A stretch of DNA of 64,000 bases from Balaenoptera acutorostrata (lineage: Eukaryota > Chordata > Mammalia > Artiodactyla > Balaenopteridae), in NCBI RefSeq assembly GCF_949987535.1, contig NC_080079.1:51447000-51510999 (forward strand), written 5' to 3'. The position numbers were made by a program, and so were the translations under genes. Positions 47,406-59,633 of the stretch are shown here, piece by piece. Below the pieces are notes generated by a model that saw only the letters and a list, made by a program, of their open reading frames with translations, ran no database searches and had not been told where the DNA came from. Numbering within the stretch: the stretch's first letter is position 1; every line of letters begins with the position of its first letter.

Positions 47406-48259
47406 CCGAGGACATTTTTGTTAGTGTCCTTTTGTGATTCTTCAAGGTAGGGATATAAATACAGTATATCTCAGACTTTCTCAGCATAGACTTTTTTTTT
47501 ACAGGAGAACTTTTAGCACCTCCTAAGCCTTTTCCATTCCATAGAACACAATCTGGAAGCCCCCAATTCACAAGGTAAAAGCCAGGCTCCACTGCATAGC
47601 ATAAGGCCCTGCTGATTGGGACCTGGCAGTATTTCAGTCCATAACTCATGCTTCATGCTACTGACCCTTACACCCCTGATTTTGAGCCACAGCATGACCA
47701 ACAGCGAGGATGGTTCACACGCACATTTAACTCCAGCTGATAGGTACTTGGACCAGACAATGCCACGACTGCCTCACCAACAGGCCCTGGGCACAGTGAA
47801 GCTTGACATAGTGAGAAAGAACCTGCTGGAAAGAATGGGTGTGTGGTCTCAAGGGCTTCTCCACATGGCCAGTCTGACCTCTCTGGAATGCAGATCTGAC
47901 CATACATATACCATCCTAACTTACAAGGCAAGAAGAGGTTCTGGTCTGGCCATTTGGATAGCGCAGTGGCGTGACAGGGCAGCGTAGGGTGCATGGCATT
48001 CCAGGGCTGGGCAGGTGGGTGATGAGTTAGTACACTCAGGGAAGAAAATGAAGCTTTAATTGAGGACCACTGTGGAAAAACATTGATTAATAAAGGTTAG
48101 AGGATTGGCTACAGGGTTCTTTACACAAATTATATTTTCTGCACTATATTTATGAGCTAAGAAATCTCCATGGCTAATTTTGATTATAATTGATTTTTGC
48201 CTCATCTAATAACCTGAGAACCAAATCCTTATTCATAAGATGTGAAGATGTGAAGATGT
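47406..48259. other. Unique intron sequence
   Basis: Nothing recognised. Confidence 0.45.
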
Positions 48260-48610
48260 GACTCAACCACCATTCTTAACCAACCGAATGCCCCTTTTCA
48301 CCTCCAGGCTTATACATGCTGTCTCCTTAGACTGGAAAACCCTCCCATCCTACCACTACCCACCCCCAGCAGGGGGCTTCTACTTGCCAGGCAAGAGTTG
48401 GTGTCTGGTTCCTGATTCACTGAAAGCCTCTCTATCACTGCACTTTCTCCCTTGGTCTAGTGGAATTCTCTCTCTCTGTGGCTTTGTCTCTCCCAGTCAG
48501 CTGGATTTATTCAAGGATGGGGCCCAACACTGCCTCATCTCCATGTACAGCATCCTTCATAGCACCCGGAACCTAGTAGGAGCCCAGGACATGCTTGCTA
48601 AATGGGTGGG
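48260..48610 (+). mobile_element. L2 LINE 3' end
   Basis: actggaaaaccctcccatcc, tccttcatagcacccggaac and ggacatgcttgctaaatggg follow L2 order. Confidence 0.55.
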
Positions 48611-50214
48611 TGCGTTCTGCTGTTGTCTCCCTCCCACCTGCTCATGGATTTTCCTGAGGGTGACACCTGCTTCTTTGACTTTTCCATCTCATTAATCCAT
48701 GAAGTGGACAAGTCAGAGAATCCTGCTATCCTCCCTGGGGCCTCCATCATGTCTTGCTCTTTCCTCAGGAGGCCTATGGGGTGGGTCCCTTTCTAGCCTG
48801 AAGTCTCTTGCTTTGTGCCGATGGCCCTTCCCCTGGGCCCTGTACTGCCAGCCAGACACTAGCCAGCACTTGGCCCTTTCCTGGGCCATGGCCAACTGGT
48901 ACCAGGGAGGACAGAGTCAAGATGCATCACGCCCACACTGAATGACCACCAGGGGAGGGGCCGAGCCCCTCATGAGCTTCCCTGTCCTTGGAGTCTGGTG
49001 GGACAGATGGCTAGTCCAGACATGGGGACAGGCTGTCTCGTGCCATCATGATTTGAGCTGTACCCTTGGGCTCTCCCACCTGGGCACAGGTGATGCTATT
49101 CCTGTCTGTGACTCCGAAGAGCTGACCATGTAGTTATATACTAGTTTGTAAGCTTCATTTTCTTTTTCTATTAATAGGGGATCATAAATGATCACCTTCC
49201 ATGATTGTTGCAAGAATTAGCGGCAATGTAGATTGAGGTTTACATTTTAGAATGAGCACCTTGGAGGCCATATGAAAAATCATGGAAAGACGAGTGTGGA
49301 TTTGAGGCAAGAATTTTTGAGAGCTACAATAATGCCTGTGCTGGGCATTTTTGTTTGTTGATTCATTAATATTCTTTTTATTTGTGCCCCATTTTCCCCC
49401 ACAAAGTGAATGAAGTACAATTATTTATGTGTGTATGTGTATATATTTGTGTATGCACACACCCACAGGAATAGGAATGTTTGGAGAGTTTAAAGTTTAC
49501 TATTGCCCTGGGGGTCAAGGTCATGCCTAATACCAAGATCAGTAGATGAAACCAGTGGGGTGCCTCAGATCAAGGCAGGTTGCAGGACGTGATTGGTGGT
49601 AAATTCATTGTTTTTTCCACTCCAGGTACTGAGCTTGGAAGCCTTGTGTTCAGAGAGTTTTTTTTCTCCAAATGATGCCACCCCGTGGGTAGGGCCTTTC
49701 CAGGTCCTTTGGGCAGGCAATAGAGGTGGAGGGTGGGGTAGGTGGGCCACACCCCCGAGGATGAAGCACACGAGTATTTGGCTTCTACATCTACTCTGCA
49801 GCACAATGCAGAGTGACATGGCTTTACTGTTGGGCTCAGAGGACTTTGCTTAAAAACTAAGCTCCTGGCCATGCCCAGGTCTGGGCCCCAACTGTACAGA
49901 GGCTTTGTATTTGGTGAGAATTTATATTGTGGATTCCTCCTTCCTCTTTTCTTTTCACTGAGTTTGCCACATCCTCTCTTCCTTACTCCCCAAGACCTCG
50001 GAGCCCCACCCATGGACTCTGGATCATTTTCAGGGGATCCAGAGTCCAAGTGAGCCCCAAGATGAGCAGCTATTTATACCCCAGCTCCCCAGCCCCCTGT
50101 CCCCACCCCAGCACAGGGTGTCTCCCTGGCTTTCCTGTGTCACAGATCAGCGACTTGTTTCCTGACAATTCCTGAGCCAGGGAACTCCTCCCCAGCACCC
50201 AGAGAAAGAAGTGA
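48611..50214. other. Unique intron sequence
   Basis: Nothing recognised. Confidence 0.45.
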
Positions 50215-50500
50215 TTCTTGTCTCCAGAACTGAAAAGAGATTTTTCTTCCTATTTCATTCTCCCAAAAGTCAGGCTTATAAAAAAGAATACAAATTACAC
50301 CCAGCAGCTCTTATCAGCTTGGCAAAGAATTGCTACTTTCAACATTATTGCCTTAAAAAGAATTCAAACGCTTCCATCTTTTAAAAACAATTTAGGTTGG
50401 GAAAAGGAATTAGATGCGTGTGCAGAAAAGGCTTGCCTGGCACAATTTGAAGGGGTCGCGGTATTAACCTCGAACGATGATGCTTTAATTGAGCAGCAGA
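50215..50500. other. Unique sequence, candidate conserved noncoding DNA
   Basis: The segment is not in any repeat I know. It contains motif-rich stretches (cttatcagc, gctttaattgagc) and CpGs kept at tcgcgg and tcgaacga. Function is speculative. Confidence 0.3.
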
Positions 50501-51837
50501 GAAAGTGCAGTTGTTCTTCCAGTGGACGTCCCGCTGTGGGTCTTGGTCTCTGGGGCTGACAGCCACACGTGGGGGGCAGGCCTCTGTGGCATTATGTGAC
50601 CCAGTGGCACTAGGAGGGACTTTTCTGCCCCAAACGGTCCCCACCCCCTCCTTCAGCAGCATCTGATGCTGTGGGTCCCCAGAGCCAGTCTTTGGATGCT
50701 CACAGCGCCAGCTCAAGCTCCAGTATGAACGTGCAAATACCCGTGGGAGGGAGAAAAAAAACATTTTTAATCAGTTTTAGACTTTTCTTTGCTTATATCT
50801 GAAAATCGCTTGAAGCTGGAGCTGGACAGCAGAGTGTATGAGAAATGGTTCAACGCAGCCACCTGCCACCCGAGAGCAGTGTCCCCTGCCCCCTCGGGGA
50901 CCACGTGGTGACACTGTTCACAGCCCATTGTAGAGACTGGCGGCTGCTCTCACCGAACCAGAACGGGTGTAAATAAGCTCAGAAGCCATTTGTTCTGTTG
51001 TACACCCCAGTGTACCCAAATGATCGTGTGGTAGCCTCCGTGTGGCCAAGGGCTGGGTATACCTTTCTCTTCCATCAGATAAGATTGACAGAAAAGCTGG
51101 CTCCCATTCCCTCCCATCAGAACAGCTTGGGTGTCTGTGAGAGTGAGAACACAGAGGGCCTTATTTGGCTTCTCTGCCTTCCAGGTGGCAGGGAAATTAT
51201 GGACCATTGATTAAAATCCAAGTATCCATCAGCTTCTACTCATCGACACTGCCTGGCTTCACTTCTCCAAGTTGATCTTATTAAACAGATCGTGCCTGCG
51301 AGCGGACTCCATTTCATTTTTCTGCTGATATTAACACTTCGTCATAAATTGTCCACATGTAGCGTATTCTCACTTTTTATTACAGTCAATTGCACTGCCT
51401 GTACAGCCCTGGAACCTGTCTCTGTTTCATCTGAAGGATCCACAAATGACCTGTAATGAATCTTCATCCCCCAGAGGCCGTGAGCTGGCCCTTCTGCCCT
51501 CTGTACGAAGTGGGAAGGTGGTTTGGAAGAGCTGTTTATCTCAAACTTGGTAAACAGTGGGGACTGAGGGCAGGGAGGTCCCATGATTGACTAAAATTGT
51601 TTAGATCCATCAGATTTTTACATGTACTTAGTCAATTATGCTTTCTTTTTTTTTTTTCCCAATAGCAACATAATAGTTTTTCTGAGATCAAAGCAAGTGT
51701 AAGAAACAAATCTCATGAACAACACTCTGTCTCAGGTGTGATGGTAATACTTTTTAAATGCCATCAATGGACCAAACTAGTCCAGAACTTATTGTGTTGC
51801 TAAGCAGGATAGATGGGAACTTTCATCAGGAGGTTCA
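50501..51837. other. Unique intron sequence
   Basis: No repeat recognised. 51190-51600 is repeat-free and motif-rich, and may be conserved. Confidence 0.4.
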
Positions 51838-51849
51838 GAACTCAGCACA

Positions 51850-52179
51850 GGGCTTCCCTGGTGGTGCAGTGGTTAAGAATCCGCCTGCCAATGCAGGGGA
51901 CACGGGTTTGAGCCCTGGTCTGGGAAGATCCCACATGTCATGGAGCAACTAAGCCCATGTGCCACAACTACTGAGCCTGCACTCAAGAGCCCGCAAGCCA
52001 CAACTACTGACCCCGCGTGCCACAACTACTGAAGCCTGCACACCTAGAGCCCGTGCTCTGCAACAAGAGAAGACACCGCAGTGAGGGGCCCGTGCACCGC
52101 AACAAAGAGTAGCCCCCGCTCGCCACAACTAGAGAAAGACCGTGAGCAGCAATGAAGACCCACACAGCCAAAAAAAAAA
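51850..52179 (+). mobile_element. CHR-type tRNA-derived SINE, plus strand, full length
   Basis: The 330-bp element starts ggcttccctggtggtgcagt (A box). It has a B-box region (gggtttgagccctggt), a tRNA-unrelated body with repeated cacaactactga motifs, and an A9 tail. It is flanked by the exact 12-bp duplication gaactcagcaca (51838-51849, 52180-52191). It lies in the sense direction of GRID1. Confidence 0.95.
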
Positions 52180-52199
52180 GAACTCAGCACAAATGAAGA

Positions 52200-52969
52200 A
52201 ACGATTACATACCCACAAAAAAGCTCTAAAATTTGATCATGTTGGCATCAGCATCTAAAGGTCATGATATCTTGCATTTATCCACCTTTCACATTCACTT
52301 CACTTCATTCTCAGGTTCTCACAGATGTGTAGAAAAAGGATGCTACTTTCAAATACAGGCAGGACTTACTTCGCACAACACAGTGTTAACTGGAAATTAA
52401 GTGCGTATCGATGCCGTGGGAAGCGAGGACACAGGCCCCTCATGCGTGGGTTTCCATTAGTTCAGTACCTACTGTGCAGAGTGATGGCTGCCTGTATGTC
52501 AGTATCCCTTTGCACTGTGCTGGGCTTCCTATTTATGCCCCTGACCTTCCTCATACTGAGCACCAGGGAAATATGCAGGCGTGTGAACCCACCATTCATT
52601 TCTTCCGTAGACATCTTCTGAAGTTCCCTGTCTGCCAGGGTTGCGTGGTAACTGCACCAGACCTCGGCCCTCGAGGAGCTCACCTCTTGGTGACGGACTG
52701 GAAGCTGCTCTCCATATACAGAAACCCTTTGGCAACCAGGGGATCACCTGACCCAGGGGTTCTGGGGAGGGGTGGTGGCAGGAAACGCCTGAATCCAGGA
52801 CCTGACTTCACAGAAGTCCCCGTGGCTCCACATGCCAAGCCTCACCACTGTCTGCATCGTCTTCGCGCTCAACTCTTGGTTTTTCATGAAACATCTACAG
52901 AAAGTGCCAAGAATGAGTTTGTCTTTGTTCGGTCCCTGAGTCGGCATGATACACTCAAAAGTGCGTGGG
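52200..52969. other. Unique intron sequence
   Basis: A diverged repeat may cover 52540-52720. Open frames here lack splice sites. Confidence 0.4.
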
Positions 52970-53140
52970 ATCTGGCATCTGAAAGGCTTGATTATGCTGC
53001 CTCGGTTGCACTGACTTGCTGGGAGACTTGGGGTAAGTTTCCCCATCTGTAGGCTCAGAACCTCTGTCAGTGGGCTGTTGTGAGACTCAGGGAGGTTTCA
53101 TGTGCAGAGGGCTTAGCTCCTGGTCAGGTGGCAGAGTTGT
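52970..53140 (+). mobile_element. MIR SINE fragment
   Basis: cttgctgggagacttggggt, ttccccatctgtaggctcag and gttgtgagactcagggaggt follow MIR. Confidence 0.68.
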
Positions 53141-54544
53141 TCAGTGAGTGTCAGTGATTGGACCCAGCCTGCAAGCAACCCTCACCTCCATCCAGCCTCT
53201 CCCAGCCAGAGCATTCCCTGAACTCCCAGGCCACAGGCTCAGCTCTCCCTCAGCAAAAACACCCTCTTACTGTCCCAGAGTTATGTTTGGAAGCTATGCA
53301 AGATTAATTCTGCCACACCTTCCCCAGATGGCCTTGTGTAGCTGGGGTGATTTCCTTGTCTCCACCATCCTCCAGCCAACTCCCCTTCTGTCCCCCGACA
53401 CACACACATGTGCTCAGGTGGCTGAATTTCCTGCTCCCACCAAGGGTGAGGGCCCTGGGCTTCAAGGAAGCTGTAGCAGAACGATGGGTGAGGTGGGAAC
53501 AGAAACCTCACACTCGGTCAGGAGGTGCAATCTCTTGGGAAGAGTCTGGGAGAGGAAACTGGAAAAGAGACCCACATAGGGCCCAAGATTCCCCACTCAG
53601 CTCTAGGAGTGAGGATGGAGCCAGAAGTAGGAGCCGTGGGAGACTGGGGGAGATCCTTCAGGCAGTTTTCTGGTGAAAAGAAGGCTCCAAGAGGTTCTGG
53701 AGAAAAGGCTGGAGTATCTGAGCCAGAAGTTCAGGCCCTTTTCCCAAGAAGGCAGCCCCTGGGAACCATGGTGTGGCCTGACCTAGTGATAACTGCCCTT
53801 TACGGGGTTCCTCATGGTGGTTCTGGGCGTATCTTTTGAAACTCGGGCCTCATGGTGGCTGCTTTGCTGATTTCCTTATAAATGGGCTCCTGAAATTGTC
53901 CGTAGCCTCACCATCAGCTACTCCCCTTCCTTGCAGATGGGGGGCATTGCACTCCCTCGTGCTTCAGAGGGGTGACATTGCACAGAGAGAATTGTTCCTA
54001 AATAGCATGTTGTTGCAAAGGCAGCAGTGGGTCTTTAAAGTTAGCTCAATATCTGTCCTTGGGAAAATGCCAGGCCCCGGGCTCCGTGGGGAGAATGTTC
54101 TGAAATGTTAGAGTTGTGGTTTTAAAGAGATGCTAGTCGTTGACAAGCTTTCATTATCTCAGGCTCCCAGTGTTGGGGGGTGGGGGATGCTGGATAAGTG
54201 GCCAACAATTAACATGTACATGAATAGTCAGTGGCATTTGCACTTTGTAAAATAAATCCTCAGCGATGTTGCTGGAAGGCTTTCATGTGGAGGTTTTTTC
54301 CACTCCGTTTACTATTCATTGAGGCCAAGATAAAGTGAAACAGCCTCAGACTTGACACCGGCAAGTGGTACAGTGGTCTCATACTTAGGAGGATAAGTTA
54401 ATCTGGGAAGGAAGGCACCGCGGCTAGTAAGGCCATTTTCTTAGATATGAAAAAAAGGATCATTTTGTTCCCATAGTCAGAGGGCCAGGCTCAAAGGCTT
54501 GTACATTTGCTCTGACAGTTGTCCAGGCCTTTTAGGGAGCTGCA
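53141..54544. other. Unique intron sequence
   Basis: Nothing recognised. 54110-54470 is repeat-free and may be conserved. Confidence 0.4.
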
Positions 54545-54780
54545 TTATCAAGGGAAAAGAACATAGGCTTTGGGGACAGATGGACCTGAGTTCAAATCCA
54601 GTCTCTACTAACAGAGGGGCTTGTGCAAGATCCGAGTCTAGATCTAGATCTTAGTTCCTCGGCTGTGAAATGGGGATGAGAACCTACCTGGCTCCTTAGG
54701 GTGTTGTGAACCAAGCGAGACCTGTGGCTTGTCAAGTGGACGGGTTGTATTGAAGTATCTGGCTGGTGCTTGATAAAAGC
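54545..54780 (+). mobile_element. MIR SINE
   Basis: ggacagatggacctgagttc, aaatccagtctctactaaca, ggctgtgaaatggggatgag and agggtgttgtgaaccaag match MIR. Confidence 0.82.
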
Positions 54781-57589
54781 AGGCTCTCGTTGCCCTTGGA
54801 AATGGCTGCAACTTGGTTCTGCATGAAAGACTGTGAACACAGAGGAAAGGGAACAGGCTGGAGATGCTTTCTCTGATCCCTCAGAACTCCTGTCTTCTCT
54901 GCTTCCGTCCAGGTGTTTGCATATTAGCACTGATCCTCACTTCCACGTGGTCCCAGCCCCTTCCAGGCGAGCTGCCCCCCACATCCCATTCCTGGCAGTG
55001 CTAGGGGTTGCTGTCATTTTGGGAGCCAGGAGCTGGGGTTTGGTCTGCCTCCACTTCCCTATGGAAACTGTGGGATCAAGGTGGCTGGGTGTTCAGGACA
55101 GCATCTAAATGTCCCCTGGCGCCTGGCGAGCCTGCAGGGATGGTGTGTCCTGCATCACTTATACTCTGGCTCCATAGATGTGACTGGCCGTAGGAAAAGG
55201 CACCCTGAGGTTCGGACAGGGGCTGCTGCTCACGGACGAGGGGACACATTCCCTCCTCCAGGTGTGGGTGTGGGAAGAACAGCTGCCTTCCGCTTCCTTT
55301 AACAGGGGTCTACCTATGACAGTGCACTTATCTCTCAAAAGGGTGGTATGTGGGTGTCAGAACAAGGGCAGATGTCCAGTTCTACCTCTGCAAGTGATGT
55401 CCCTTCCCACTGGCTGTCTGTGTCTACCATCCCAGCTCTTAGCCTGGGCTACATGCCACCTGAAGCATTTTGGGTCTCCTCTTCTATTCAAAAGGGGCTG
55501 AAACAGGAGTCAGCATGACTCTTTAGAAGTTCCCACCTCCTCAGTCCTTCTTCTGAAGTTCTCCACTTGCCACTCTATTGAGGGACCCCAGGAGTCAGGC
55601 CTTTGGGTTCTGATGGTCTGGCATAGCCTTTCAGGGACTCACAGCAATGACCTAAGCAGGGCTGCCTGGGCTGTGCCGAGGCATTGCGCCACTGCGGGCA
55701 TCCCTTGGGTTCACTGAGACCTAGTTTCCAGGGTCTGTGCGGAGCTCCTGAAGTTGCTCAGGACTCTACCACCTGCCACTGCATTATTTAGTGGGGAGTT
55801 TCACAGCCATGGTGCCCCGTTCCAGGAGAGAAGCCCGGTTGCAGGAAACCAGCCTCCCTACCTGCGGTGGGCAAGTGACCAGGAGCCCAGCCGGAGCAGA
55901 ACGCCAGCTCCACTCCCTGCCTACCCGTGGAATGAAGGGCCTGCCCTTATTTGTCTAGTTGGTCCAGCACTCCTCTGCAGACGCCAGCGGTGTTTTGCAG
56001 TGGTAAACCTGCAGCGTGGCTGGGATGAGGGGAGGCCCCACTGTGCTGCCCTGGAGGGTCTGTGGACTCGTAGAGGAGGCAGTGCTGACCATATCTGCGT
56101 GTTTGTTACTGGTCTGTTGGCTCCACAGCGGCACGGACGAGACTCCTGGCTCACAACCCTACGCAGGAGAGTTAGGGCAGCTGCTGTGTGTGTCTGGTGC
56201 CGTCTGTTGACTGAAGGAAGGAACACATGAGAGATTACCCACTTCTACACATTCAAAAGAGACCGTCGAAGGACAACCAGCCAGGAGGTGTGAGTGGAAG
56301 GAGTAGGGAGGGCCTTCGTGTTCACTGATCGTCCATTGTGAGCTTCTTTCTGGGCTGGAAGCTTCACCCGTAATTTCATTTAATTCTCACAGTAACTTTA
56401 AGATAAGAGGTGTTTGTCTCAGGTTGGGTCCCCCGAAGCAGACTTTGGGGCAAGAGTGTGTGTGACAGTGATTTAGTAAGAAGTGTTCCCAGGGGAATTA
56501 AAAAAAAAAACAAACCTGGCTGGGGAGTGGGAACGTGGAACAGGGAAGTGAAAGCAGCCAGCGAGGGTGCGTGAGCGAGGTCGTGTGGGCTGGCCCCGCA
56601 GAAGGAATCCGGAAACAGCTGAGCTCACACTCTGGGCAGTCCCCATCGGGGAACGGGGCAGCTGGGGTTTGGATACGTGGCACCCTCAGTCCTTGGTGAG
56701 GGCTTACATTTTCCCGAGTGCCAAGGAAGGTTCGGACAGCTGGCCGCAGTGCCTGCCATTGGCAGTGAACGCATACGGGGAGCCACTGGGCTCCGAATTC
56801 CTAATGGGATTTGAGGGGGGACCAGGGCAGAGTGTCAATAGTACTGCTGGCCTCCGAACACCCTGTATGCCTGGGACTGCCGCTCAGAGAGGTGGAATAG
56901 CTCCCCCAGGAGCACTCAGCTAAGCAGAGGCAGACCTGGGATTCGACCGTCCTGTGCTTGCCTGCCCCCTCCTTACCTTGCTGGCTCTGAGGTGAAAGGG
57001 AGGTCTTGGGGGCCTCCACCTGCCTCAGACATGGCTGGGGAGGAACAGGGGAAGGATGGCTCTTAGAAGGGGACACGTCCACTGGGCTGGGAACATTTAG
57101 GGCTCTGCCCACGGAGCTGGCAGCTCTCCAGCCATCGCGGGGAGGGGTGTTCTTGCTAAATCTGCAGTCGCTTCTCCTCACCATCTATCTCAGCTTCTGT
57201 GGGAGTTGCACCCTCTGGAAAAGGCTGTAGCCAAGTGCTGTTTATCTCCGTGTGGGGAAAAGAGGCTTAACAAATTAGCTAATTGGTGAGGGAAAGTAGG
57301 ACAGGAAAGTTGGCCAGTTGTCCTGTGGGGTTTTCTGATCAATTCTTTCCATCACTATCTTCCACGCATGAGGATGAGACCAGGCGGGAAGATGCCTTAA
57401 TGTAGCCAGGGCTCCCACCTGCTTCCTGGGATGTCCTGGCAACTGAGTCAGGTCCTCTGCACTGCTGGCTCCTGCAGGGACACTGGAGGACCTCTCACCT
57501 GTACAGGTGCACCTATACCTTCAGATTCACAGAACTGTACATTCTGGAGTAGAGCTCTCAGCTCCAGAGGCTGAGAGTCAGGGTTCAGA
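54781..57589. other. Unique intron sequence with MIR-like and LTR-like scraps
   Basis: 56340-56420 and 56880-56960 resemble reverse MIR pieces. 56420-56600 resembles the repeat at 16510. The remainder is unassigned and GC-moderate. Confidence 0.4.
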
Positions 57590-57725
57590 GCTCTGAAACA
57601 ACACAGCATGTCAGGCACATGACTATTCCCAGTGAGTTAGGAATCCAAGGAGTGCGGCCCAGGATCTGCATTCTTAAAAGCTCCCTAGGAGGTTCTTACA
57701 TGCAGCCAGACTTGAGACTCATGGC
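57590..57725 (+). mobile_element. MER20-like hAT fragment
   Basis: ttcccagtgagttaggaatc, ggatctgcattcttaaaagc and gacttgagactcatgg fit MER20 order. Confidence 0.5.
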
Positions 57726-58224
57726 TGCAGAATGCCAGTGCATGATGGCGTGTTACCCCTCACCTGTGGTCAACCTCCGTGTTGATACTTGCATACCATA
57801 TATGGCCCTGCTATCTGCCTTCCATGCAGGCATTTCCACAATGAGATCTTGTTGCTCCTGCGGCAACCCATTCCATCTTGAACTCCTTGGAAAGTCAGGA
57901 ACTTCTCTTCTGCATTGAATTGATATCTGCTCCCCTGAGTACAGGAGCCTTTGGTCCTAAATCAACTCTCAGAGGCTGCAAAGAGCAATTCCAGCCTCTC
58001 TTGCACACCTGCACTGTCCCTGGTGACTGTAACTGGCCATCAGTTTTCACTGTCCCATTCTGTGACCGCTTCCAGTCTGGAGTGCCCCCTATCATGCAGG
58101 GTGGCCCAGTAGTCAACCCCCCAAGGGGTAGCACAGACCCCCAGCCCCCTGGGTTACTGGAGCAGGGAGGCTCCTTACCACTTTGTGACTCATCTGTTAA
58201 GAAGAACGAATCAGATCTCTGTGT
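57726..58224. other. Unique intron sequence
   Basis: Nothing recognised. Confidence 0.45.
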
Positions 58225-58560
58225 ACTGAAGAGGAAAGATATTTTTGATACACTAAGTCAAAAATGACAATTGTAACCTGATGTGTATTTCATGATCCCA
58301 TTTTAATAAAAACATCTGTCTGATAAGTGTATGTAGATACATACATGCAGAAGTGACTGAAAACTTCTGGAAGGGGCCATTTGGAACAATCTCTGGGGGA
58401 TGAATTTGGAGGGGTACGTGGGGTGTTTTCACTACTGTAGTGCATTAAGAAATGGGGCAGGTTTATGGGATAATTTTGAACATTTTAATTTTTCTGTATT
58501 TTTCCAAATAAAAAAGTGACAAAAATTACATTAAAAAATACCGAAAAGAGTAAAAATAAA
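58225..58560 (+). mobile_element. L1M-type LINE-1 3' fragment
   Basis: catgatcccattttaataaa, acttctggaaggggccattt and acattttaatttttctgtat are L1M-like 3' blocks. Confidence 0.65.
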
Positions 58561-58589
58561 AGAGGACTACAATCTGAGCTCTCTCCCAG

Positions 58590-58660
58590 GTTCGTAGATG
58601 GCCTGGAACAGTGCCTGGCACTCAGCAGTATTTGGCTCGTGCTAACTGTGAGTATTCTTA
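58590..58660 (+). mobile_element. MIR 3' end fragment
   Basis: gaacagtgcctggcactcag is the MIR 3' motif. Confidence 0.45.
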
Positions 58661-58809
58661 CAGGACAGGCTTGAAAACTCTCAGTTCCTCCTCTTTTCAA
58701 TCTGTTGGATTACCAATTAAAAAAGGGAAAGCGCACTCATGAAAACATATGAGAAACAAAATAAGTAACTGGGTCCTATCTGCTTCACCCTCCTATACTT
58801 CATTCACAT

Positions 58810-59060
58810 CTTCAACAACAGTATTCATTTATATATTGAACACCTACTACGTGCTGGTTATAGTGTAAGGTTTTGAGACACAAATGTGACAGCCACAGAT
58901 GTGGCCCCTGACCTCATGGAGACCCCCAACTTGGTGAAGGAGATAGACAATAAAAAATAAATAAGCTGATAATTATTCAAGTACAGACATGGCAAGTGCT
59001 ATAAAGAAATAGAACAAAATGCTCTAAGAGAGAATGATGAGGATGGGGGTCACTGCCCTG
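58810..59060 (+). mobile_element. Diverged widespread mammalian repeat
   Basis: atattgaacacctactacgt, ggcccctgacctcatggaga and atggcaagtgctataaagaa match the familiar old repeat also suspected at 17285 and 40375. Confidence 0.5.
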
Positions 59061-59540
59061 GAGCAAAAAAGAGCCAGTTCTAGGGTCCTTGATGGGTTCT
59101 TTAGAACTGAAGACAGCTCAGAGCCCCAGCTGTGAGCTGCCATCTTCCTGGGTGTTGTTTAGCTAGGCTGGACAAGCTGCTGTAAATCCCTTGTTCCAGA
59201 TTCCTGATTCTCTAGCCTCAGGCAGTGATGAGACATTCCCCCCTGAGCACCCCTCCAGAAAGGTGTTTGCAGGCATTCTCCAAGAGGAGAGAGGGGAGGG
59301 ATGTCCCCGCCCATGGCCCTGTGACACCTCCTGGAACTGCACTGGCGCGTGAGAGCTCCGAAGAACAGCAGGAAATCAGATGTCCGTGTTCAAATGATGT
59401 GTCTTGTAGCTAAGGCAGCCAGAGCTGGCCCCAGGGGGATGGCGTGTTTTGTGCAGAAAAAAATTTCCAGAAACAATGTTTATCAGACTCCATCTCGGCA
59501 GTCATCCTGTGCATCTGCCAGCTTCTGGCTTGCTTCTGGT

Positions 59541-59573
59541 CATGTTTTTTTTTTCTTCTCTCTCTCTCTGCAG
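59541..59573 (+). promoter_or_regulatory. GRID1: Splice acceptor and polypyrimidine tract of the GRID1 exon
   Basis: A T-rich then CT-rich tract runs without an AG from about 59545 to the terminal cag at 59571-59573. The lack of an earlier AG makes the exon start unambiguous. Confidence 0.85.
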
Positions 59574-59627
59574 GCCGTGGAGACCAACCTGGCTTCCAAG
59601 GACAGCCACTGGGTCTTTGTGAATGAG
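59574..59627 (+). CDS. GRID1: GRID1 internal exon (glutamate receptor delta-1, amino-terminal domain), 54 nt
   Basis: GRID1 is a postsynaptic membrane protein of the ionotropic glutamate receptor family; its extracellular amino-terminal domain binds cerebellins that bridge to presynaptic neurexins. The exon reads as 18 complete codons, AVETNLASKDSHWVFVNE, with no stop. I recognise this peptide from the second half of the GRID1 amino-terminal domain (roughly residue 240-265 of about 1,000); the paralogue GRID2 has a related but clearly different stretch at this place. Both boundaries are phase 0. A long pyrimidine tract ending in tgcag precedes it and GAG|gtaaga follows it, so the splice sites look strong. 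Neither neighbouring exon lies in the window, in keeping with the very long introns of GRID1. The identification rests on memory of the protein, not on a search; the exon structure itself is directly visible. Confidence 0.88.
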
Positions 59628-59633
59628 GTAAGA
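59628..59633 (+). promoter_or_regulatory. GRID1: Splice donor of the GRID1 exon
   Basis: The exon ends in GAG and the intron begins gtaaga, a near-perfect match to the U1 consensus. Confidence 0.85.

Larger units (their letters stand above)
1..59573 (+). other. GRID1: GRID1 intron (upstream of the 54-nt exon), 5' part outside the window
   Basis: The plus-strand exon at 59574 starts after at least 59.5 kb without another recognisable exon. All features at lower coordinates are therefore read as intronic. This is an inference from the exon call. The human microRNA gene in a GRID1 intron (MIR346) was looked for and not seen. Confidence 0.7.

Noticed and set aside
50218..50559. 113-codon open frame on the plus strand
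   Set aside because: No recognisable domain, no start context or splice sites; better treated as possible noncoding conserved DNA.
51850..51925. tRNA gene suggested by A- and B-box motifs
   Set aside because: It is the tRNA-derived head of a CHR SINE, with a SINE body, A-tail and target duplication.
52411..53052. 213-codon open frame on the plus strand
   Set aside because: Runs into a MIR SINE; composition and lack of exon signals suggest chance.
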